A stretch of DNA of 64,000 bases, taken from assembly GCA_004369045.1 (NCBI GenBank), contig ML213511.1:167853-231852 (forward strand). Reading direction: 5' to 3'. The notes beneath the pieces are model-generated. The model had not been told where the DNA came from and made no database searches. It saw only the letters and a list, made by a program, of their open reading frames with translations. Numbering within the stretch: the stretch's first letter is position 1; each line of letters begins with the position of its first letter. The position numbers were made by a program, and so were the translations under genes. Below are positions 58,194-64,000 of the stretch, in pieces. The DNA comes from Heliocybe sulcata. Lineage: Eukaryota; Basidiomycota; Agaricomycetes; Gloeophyllales; Gloeophyllaceae.

Positions 58194-58937
58194 TCATCTC
58201 CCTCCTCCATCATGGTCATGTAGCAACTGGCGCACAGCGTCGTCCAGCACCCGTCGTCCGTACAGTCTATGGCACCAGCCGACCCAGGCAGGAATCACCT
58301 TCTCATCCTCCTTTCCATTCACTCTGTTGAACCGCTCATACTCATGAGCACACCCAAAAATCACCTCAACCTCTTCAGAGTCAGGAACTTCCACCACACC
58401 TATAGAATGACGTCCTCCGGACATGAGACGCCACGGGTAGCCTATGGCGGCAAGTTTCTCGAAGAACCGCACCGGCGACTCGGGCATTCGCCAGGAGACA
58501 ACGAGTGGGTCTGTTCTTGAAGGCGGCTGCTCCACTAGGAAGGCGCCGTTGAGGAGCGCCTGATCCTTATGGAACCCAGACGCTCCAGTGTCTCCGCTGT
58601 CCTTCGAGACACCAAGCATTTTGGCTTCAAAAGTGATGACGGGCGCTTCGAGGAACGTTCGCGCCCAAGTTGCGTTTAGAGAGGTAAGATCATTGAGTCC
58701 GAGGCTATGGGCAGCTGATACGAGAGCTCTCCTCGGAACTCGCGCAACAAAGATGTCTGTGCAGGACGAGGGATAGTGACGTGTAGGTACATACGTCTTC
58801 AGAAGGGCCGGGGTGTAGTACGCTCCCGTCGCCGGACGTGAAGGATACGCCTTTGTCAGGCGCCGACTTTCGGCATAGATATACGCTGAATATCCGCCAA
58901 GCAAGAGCAAAGACGCATTACGGATCAGACGGGGCAT
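58194..58937 (-). CDS. Hypothetical membrane-anchored protein, tandem paralogue A
   Basis: Intronless, 247 residues; function unknown. ATG at 58937 (the frame extends further upstream without an ATG). N-terminus MPRLIRNASLLLLGGYSAYI is one short membrane anchor with positive charge before it, as in mitochondrial or ER tail-out proteins. The body carries motifs shared with the neighbour 59183..59938: YPSRPATGAYYTPALL, TDIFVARVPRRALVSAA, GDTGASGF, LVVSWRMPES, YPWRLMSGGRHSIGVVEVPD, YERFNRVNGKED and RVLDDAVRQLL. The spacing of Gly, Trp and His in the SGGRHSIGV block suggests an alpha/beta fold, but I cannot match it to a family. The two copies are about 60 percent alike by eye. Confidence 0.75.
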   Translation of the reverse strand: MPRLIRNASLLLLGGYSAYIYAESRRLTKAYPSRPATGAYYTPALLKTYVPTRHYPSSCTDIFVARVPRRALVSAAHSLGLNDLTSLNATWARTFLEAPVITFEAKMLGVSKDSGDTGASGFHKDQALLNGAFLVEQPPSRTDPLVVSWRMPESPVRFFEKLAAIGYPWRLMSGGRHSIGVVEVPDSEEVEVIFGCAHEYERFNRVNGKEDEKVIPAWVGWCHRLYGRRVLDDAVRQLLHDHDGGGR

Positions 58938-59182
58938 TCTTGCCTTGACGAGAGCTGAGGTAACGATATTATTATAGCAGACGCGGCACGAGTATCGATA
59001 GCAAACCAGAGCATTCACCACACAGTGACCTTTCTAATTTTCAGTAACTTACTTACACCAATAGTATACTATATCACTTTAACATTACGGCAACATTCAC
59101 TGGCTCCACTACAGAACTTGTGCATATGGAGGTGTTTCCTCTCGTATCATTCTGAGGAGAGACAGGCAGGAGCGTCTACGAA

Positions 59183-59938
59183 TTACTTCTCCCCAGCCTC
59201 GTTGAGCACCTGCCTCACAGCATCATCCAACAACCTCCTTTCATACTTCTTTTGTGCCTCGGTCCATAACATGAAATTCAACTTCCCATCCTCCTTCCCA
59301 TTCACCCTATTACACCTTTCGTACTCATCCCCACACCCATAAACCAGCTCGACCTCGTCAGGCGAGTCCGGAATCTCCACCACCCCTATCGAATGCCGCC
59401 CGCCAGACGAGACACGCCAGGGATAGCCCGCGCTTGCGAGCGCTTCGAAAAACCCCACAACAGACTCTGGCATATGCCATGAGATGACGAGCGGCTCCGT
59501 CTTGGAGGGAGGTTTCTCCACCACAAACGTCCCGTTGAGCAGTACTTGCCCAGGGTAGAACCCAGATGCCCCAGTGTCTCCTCTGTCCTTGAGTATGCCG
59601 TAGAGCTTTGCTTCAAAGCTGAGTTTTGGTGACTCGAGGAATATCCGAGCCCATGCCTCGTTCAGTGAAGTGGGATCGTCGAAGCCGTGTCTGCGAGCGG
59701 CTGATAGCAGAGCCCGTCTAGGGACGCGTGCGACGAAGACATCAGTGTACGACGGCGGGTTATATCGCGACAGTATTCTCGGTGTAAGAAGGGCTGCGGT
59801 ATAGTACGCTCCAGTTGGAGGACGTGAAGGGTAGGATTTCACCAGGCGACGGTTGTCGTAGTAGGAGTATGCGAGATACCCAGCCAGCAAGGTAAGAGTC
59901 GCCTTACGCGCGGTTATACGCCCAGATGCAAACGGCAT
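59183..59938 (-). CDS. Hypothetical membrane-anchored protein, tandem paralogue B
   Basis: Intronless, 251 residues; function unknown; duplicate of 58194..58937, from which it is separated by 245 bp head to tail. ATG at 59938. N-terminal anchor KATLTLLAGYLAYSYYDNRR, then the shared blocks YPSRPPTGAYYTAALL, TDVFVARVPRRALLSAARRH, GDTGASGFYPGQVLLNGTF, LVISWHMPESVVGFFEALAS, YPWRVSSGGRHSIGVVEIPD, YERCNRVNGKEDGKLNFMLW and RRLLDDAVRQVLNEAGEK. The near-identical gene length, lack of introns in both, and conserved core with divergent linkers point to a tandem duplication kept under selection. No catalytic motif is recognised. Confidence 0.78.
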   Translation of the reverse strand: MPFASGRITARKATLTLLAGYLAYSYYDNRRLVKSYPSRPPTGAYYTAALLTPRILSRYNPPSYTDVFVARVPRRALLSAARRHGFDDPTSLNEAWARIFLESPKLSFEAKLYGILKDRGDTGASGFYPGQVLLNGTFVVEKPPSKTEPLVISWHMPESVVGFFEALASAGYPWRVSSGGRHSIGVVEIPDSPDEVELVYGCGDEYERCNRVNGKEDGKLNFMLWTEAQKKYERRLLDDAVRQVLNEAGEK

Positions 59939-60301
59939 GACCGTTGTTGAGGGGTGCACAAAGAGAGTTCGTAGGAGACATTGAGCTCAGTAACACTTCG
60001 ATTTGATCCCTGCCGTGGTGACGATCTCATTGGCGCAAGGGTATCTTGGCTCTCGCTCGCGGTTCAGCGGACATGACAAGCGGACCCAATGGGAAAGGGG
60101 AGGTGCATGCAGTGCCATGGCGAGTCAGACCAAGGTGTGGCAGGAATTAATCTTGCGTTAACTGGCCAGCTGCAGGATTGTTGTGGCGGCTGTGGCTATG
60201 CAAATCTACTGTACATTTTGAAACCAACAGGACGAAATCCGAAAACTGGACAAATATAGATGGCTTTTCCACTACAAGATACCTATACAGCGCGACCAGA
60301 A
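59939..60301. other. Intergenic, no gene seen
   Basis: About 360 bp between paralogue B and the amidase stop. No feature recognised. Confidence 0.5.
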
Positions 60302-62067
60302 TTATACAATCTCCCAGGTGCTCAGCGGTGCCCTCCTCGCCCTCGTTAACCTCTCAAAAGCAGCCGCAATCTCCACCAAGCGTGCCTCTGTAAACGGCCG
60401 CCCCATAAACTCCACACCCACCGGCACACCAATCGGAGCGGTGTCGGTAGGCTCGCTGAACCCTCCCGGTACACCGATTGCAGGTAAGCCCGTCAGTGCT
60501 GCGACCAAGCCGTTCCTCCCGCTCTGCGTAGGCGATCCGATGGGGACGACAAGGCGGCTCTGGTGCGGGTAGAACATGACGTCGAGGTTCTGCTCGGCAA
60601 ACCGAAGAGCGAGCTGCGTACGCAGGCCGTCGATGCCGGAGCGCCGGGTGAAGTACTCGGGGTTGGTCTCATTATTCAAAGGAACAGTGGCGTTGCGCAT
60701 GAAGGCACCGGTGTAGGCGTCGCCTTTCTCGTATAGATTCTGGGAGACAATCTCATCCAGACTGTTTGCGGGTACAGTGCCGTTATAGTTTTGGAGGTAA
60801 TTATCGAGCTCCGTGCGGAACTCGTAGATCTGGACGTCGAATACGGCGGAGAGGTGGGTGATATCCAGCGTAGGGTCCGTGACGTGAAGGATAGTTGCTC
60901 CAGCTTGGTTGAGGGTAGCTAGGGTGGCGTTGAATACCTTGTTAACCTGGTAGACTTCCGGGTCGCTCTCGGTCTGATTTACGAGGATGTCAACTACACC
61001 GACCCGTAGACCTTGGAAGAGTGAAAGGTTTCTCGCTCCCTGCAGAGCGTAGGATGCATAGTCTTGATATTGGCCTACGCCAAGCGCAGAGACGTTATCC
61101 CCGGGGTTGTAGCCAGCCATCACACCTAACAGGGTGGCAGCATCGAAGACTGTACGGGCTAGCGGGCCGATCGCGTCCTGAGTGTAGGACAGCGGTACTA
61201 TGCCGTCTCTGGATACCAGGCCACGAGTTGGACGGATCCCAACCAAGGAGTTGGCCGATGTAGGCGACCGGATCGAGTTTACAGTGTCTGTCCCAGTTCC
61301 CATAACTGCAAACGATGCTGCGACGCTCGCTCCTGTCCCACCGCTGGAGCCTTGTCAAAGATGCATCAGTCAATAGTGTCTCAGACGTTGAGGGTCGGGC
61401 TTACCTCCGGGTGTACGGGTGAGATCATACGGATTCTTGGTCTGCAGCCAAGCCATGTTCAGCTATCAATTGCGACGACTTTATGTTGACGCACCTGTCC
61501 CAGAACGCTGGAGATTGTAAGGCCACTGATGGCGAACTCATGAAGATTCGCCTTAGCAATGATGACTGCCCCGGCTGCTCGGATTCTCTGGACAGCAGAC
61601 GCGTCGACGGCAGGCTGTGCTCCCTTGAGACTCAGACTACCGCCGGTGGTGGGCATGTCAAATGTATCATAATTGTCCTTCAGGATCGTCGGAACACAGT
61701 GCAGAGCACCAGGAACAAAACCAGACTCAGCAAGTTTCTGGTCAAGTTCGTCGGCATACGTCAAGGCATTTGGGTTAGTGGTGATAACAGCATTCAAGTA
61801 GGGCCCCTGCTTGTCGTACGCTTCAATTCGATCCAAGAATGACTGCACGATGGTGCGACATGAGACTCCTTGGTGGAAGAGAGCATGCTGGACGGATGCG
61901 ATGGTGGCTTCACGAGGGTCGAAGGACGCGGTTGTCGAATTGGGTGCATTTGAGAGAGCGATAGATGTTCCAACAAGGTAAAGGTCGTCCTCTAGGACGT
62001 CGCGAGCACTAGAGCTCAACGCGAAACAGACAATGAACCAACAGTAGAGTATACAAGCCCTAGCCAT
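60302..62067 (-). CDS. Secreted amidase-signature hydrolase
   Basis: Amidase-signature enzyme that hydrolyses an unknown amide. ATG at 62067; signal peptide MARACILYCWFIVCFALSSS. Three exons: the first ends SGLTISSVLGQ near 61496, a short second gives MAWLQTKNPYDLTRTPGG, and the third starts about 61358. The catalytic Ser-cisSer-Lys set is visible: Lys in TILKDNYDTFDMPTTGG, cis-Ser in GGSSGGTGASVAASFAVMGT, nucleophile Ser in VNSIRSPTSANSLVGIRPTR. Also SRDGIVPLSYTQDAIGPLAR, typical of plant and fungal amidases. The C-terminal part has several N-glycosylation sites (NQT, NGT, NAT, NET), PIGVPVGVEFMGRPFTEARL, and ends LSTWEIV. About 556 residues. TTTAAATA at 62193..62200 may be a TATA element. 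Acts outside the cell or in the vacuole; possible substrates include short aliphatic or aromatic amides. Confidence 0.92.
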
Positions 62068-62470
62068 CTGAGCCACAAGGACGATGTCTTCCACCAGGGC
62101 GCCTCATATCACAAAGCTGCTCTTATCTTCGAAAGTCAACCATGCCGTCAGTACTCATCATTGGAAAGGAGACGGAAAGCCGATACGCGAGATTTAAATA
62201 GGTCCTTGTACACGCTCAGACTGGCTGCCGCCGTAGACAAGCAAGTATGCAAATACCACGCGAAGGTGCAGATAGGCACGTCGGATGCAGAAGCGTTGCA
62301 ATCGTAAGCCTTGGAATCAGAGGCGGTTGACATTGAGCAACATCGAGCAGAGCGCATCACAGGTTGGGTTTAAGTTTTAGGTGTGTGATCTTGCGTTTAT
62401 TTAAAATTAAGTCAAATTACCTTGCGACTAGCAAGGTCTCTGGCTCGATAATGGTAGATCTGCATGGAAT

Positions 62471-62520
62471 AAAAAAAAGAAAAAGAAAAGAAAAAGAAAA
62501 AGGAAAAGAAAAGAGAAAGA
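62471..62520 (+). repeat. Polypurine tract (A/G only)
   Basis: Fifty bases with no pyrimidine, mainly (A)4-5G units. Could form triplex or just be a simple repeat; mutable by slippage. Confidence 0.9.
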
Positions 62521-62607
62521 TCGGGGGAGGTATGTCATGGCGCGTCTATGTAGGACTATGTAGGACCTATACAGCCCGTGTTTGCTAAGAATTCAGTATA
62601 TTTTCTT

Positions 62608-62624
62608 CCCGGCCTACGGCCGGG
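62608..62624. repeat. Perfect GC-rich hairpin
   Basis: CCCGGCC, loop TAC, GGCCGGG: a 7-bp all-GC stem in an AT-rich setting. Isolated; no coding gene on either side ends here. Confidence 0.8.
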
Positions 62625-64000
62625 GGTGAACGCGGCCATCTGCAACGATATTGAGACCCCGCTCAGTATCTGGTAAATTGAATCTCCGCTCATTATCTGG
62701 GACCTCTGCTCGAGCACTTGTTTTGGCTACAAAAAATGCTGAGACTTTTGTTGGACCTTCCTAAGTGTTATTAGGCTGTCTGAGCGCGTCTATAGTATTT
62801 CACGATGTGTTTCAGTCTTATAGCATTTTACATGCTCTCACTACTCCTACCGGGATTTGCCGAGAATCGGCGCATATTCAGACTCCGATATCATCGACAG
62901 CGATCTTGTTCTCCTGCAGCGGCAGGCGTAAACCGCATCTGCCAGCTAAATGAGGCAAAAAAGTTGATAAGTATAGCTAGGTGTCAAAACGTTCATTATA
63001 GTGGCTTATGACCGCTGAAATAAATCAGAAATCGATGCAGTGGCTCGTGACCCTCTTTTGTACTTTGATTGATGTTGTAGTAGCGTAGGAGAAGGCAGTA
63101 AATCTACTACCTACCTTTGTACCAATATAAATCTTATTTTCGCAAGTATTTACAGTTCTCCAGTCCATTCAGAATCCGCATAGCCGACATACCAGAGTCA
63201 GAGATGTTCAGCCACTCAAGCTCAAGCCTGTGGGAATACTTACGTAACTCCGCTCATTATCATGCAGAGCCACGAGTAACCTCCCAGGTCTCTTGTGTGT
63301 CAGAAAGAAATAGACACAGCCCTCCGGGCAAACCTGTTTCGAAGTACGATCAGAACTATATCATGTATATCATGCATATTCAACACGAGACAGAAGGTAA
63401 TCCACGGCCTTCATGAGTAACGTCAATCACGTTGTAACGACGATTTGAAATGCCTCGGAAGTCCCCGGTTAACTGTCGCCGACCGCATACTTCCGCGCTA
63501 AGCATGATACCATGATGCTGGCCATTAATCTGCATAGACCGAGGAAAGTTGGAGAAGGTCTTCGGAGGAGGTTTTCGGAAGATACTGCTTTGTTCCGCGT
63601 TTGGTCGGTCTATTTCCATCTCTGAGTGGCGGGGGTCCGGCACGACACGTGACATACCGCATTACTTGGCTTCGAGTAAGTTCTGCGCGGGCCCAGGTTA
63701 GCGTAGGGCTTCATGATCTGCAGCTAACTTCGGGGTATAGATACAGCCCGGGACACGTCGCATGGGCTGATCAATTCAATCTTTGCAAGAGCTTAGTCCG
63801 CTATAAAAGAGCTTGGAATGGTCGGATACATCGCGCGTGCCATACCACGACGAGCTGTATGGGATACGGGACTAGTGTACGGTTACAAAAAACTCAGATA
63901 AGATCTCCATATCTAGCCTGGATCCAGCGTCTGTGTAGCGAGTCCTGCGATAATCGAGAAAGCAGAGTACAAGTACAGGGCCAAACCACCTTGTTATAGC

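Larger units (their letters stand above)
62068..64000. other. Right-end stretch without recognised gene
   Basis: About 1.9 kb, AT-rich. It contains the amidase promoter, a 50-nt pure-purine run (62471..62520), a short perfect hairpin (62608..62624) and a pair of 15-bp near-identical direct repeats (CCGCTCAGTATCTGG at 62659..62673, CCGCTCATTATCTGG at 62686..62700). A plus-strand frame 63601..63999 begins at TTG and runs to the edge, with no recognisable motif. Confidence 0.5.

Noticed and set aside
63601-63999. 132-codon plus-strand frame at the right edge
   Set aside because: Starts at TTG, no recognisable family; cannot be judged without the sequence beyond the window.

Overview
The window is nuclear DNA from a filamentous basidiomycete, most likely an agaricomycete. 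The evidence is: genes split by many short (about 45-70 bp) GT-AG introns, genes packed on both strands, and families typical of wood- or litter-decay mushrooms (alcohol-oxidase-type GMC flavoenzyme, polyporopepsin-like aspartic protease, LRG-type TKL kinases, WH1-CRIB protein). Polyporales is a plausible order, but that is inference. No rRNA, convincing tRNA, CRISPR or prokaryotic-style operon is seen. Exon joins were read by eye, so start codons and small exons are less certain than the reading frames.

Layout. 0-0.3 kb: 5' end of an alcohol oxidase (minus), running off the left edge. 2.5-7.9 kb: Fab1/PIKfyve-type lipid kinase without FYVE (minus). 8.5-12 kb: multi-spanning membrane protein with a long disordered tail (minus). 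14-18.9 kb: DPH3/KTI11, mitochondrial tRNA modifier MTO1, a doubtful small gene, and the 9.5 kDa complex I subunit (all minus). 19-22.4 kb: pfkB sugar kinase and a small WH1-CRIB protein (plus). 22.6-25.5 kb: 5-oxoprolinase reduced to its hydantoinase-A half (minus). 26.4-30.8 kb: a divergent pair, type II NADH dehydrogenase (minus) and NADPH:adrenodoxin reductase (plus). 31.6-35.8 kb: single-pass membrane protein, exosome subunit RRP45, 2-Cys peroxiredoxin (plus). 36.4-38.4 kb: F-box protein (minus). 39.8-40.4 kb: TRM112 (plus). 41.5-46.1 kb: two unusual TKL-like kinases (plus). 46.4-47.3 kb: candidate non-autonomous DNA transposon. 47.4-49.1 kb: mitochondrial protease OMA1 (plus). 51.2-52.8 kb: secreted aspartic protease (plus). 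53.2-57.5 kb: WDR48 (minus). 58.2-59.9 kb: tandem paralogous membrane-anchored proteins (minus). 60.3-62.1 kb: secreted amidase (minus). 62.1-64 kb: no gene recognised.

Most genes are unrelated housekeeping functions, as expected for a fungal chromosome arm. Two themes recur. One is mitochondria: MTO1, complex I 9.5 kDa subunit, NDE/NDI, ARH1 and OMA1. The other is translation and tRNA modification: DPH3/KTI11 next to MTO1, and TRM112 about 25 kb away. The accessory-looking part is about 40.4-51 kb, with the kinase pair, long empty stretches, the transposon-like element and orphan coding-like fragments.
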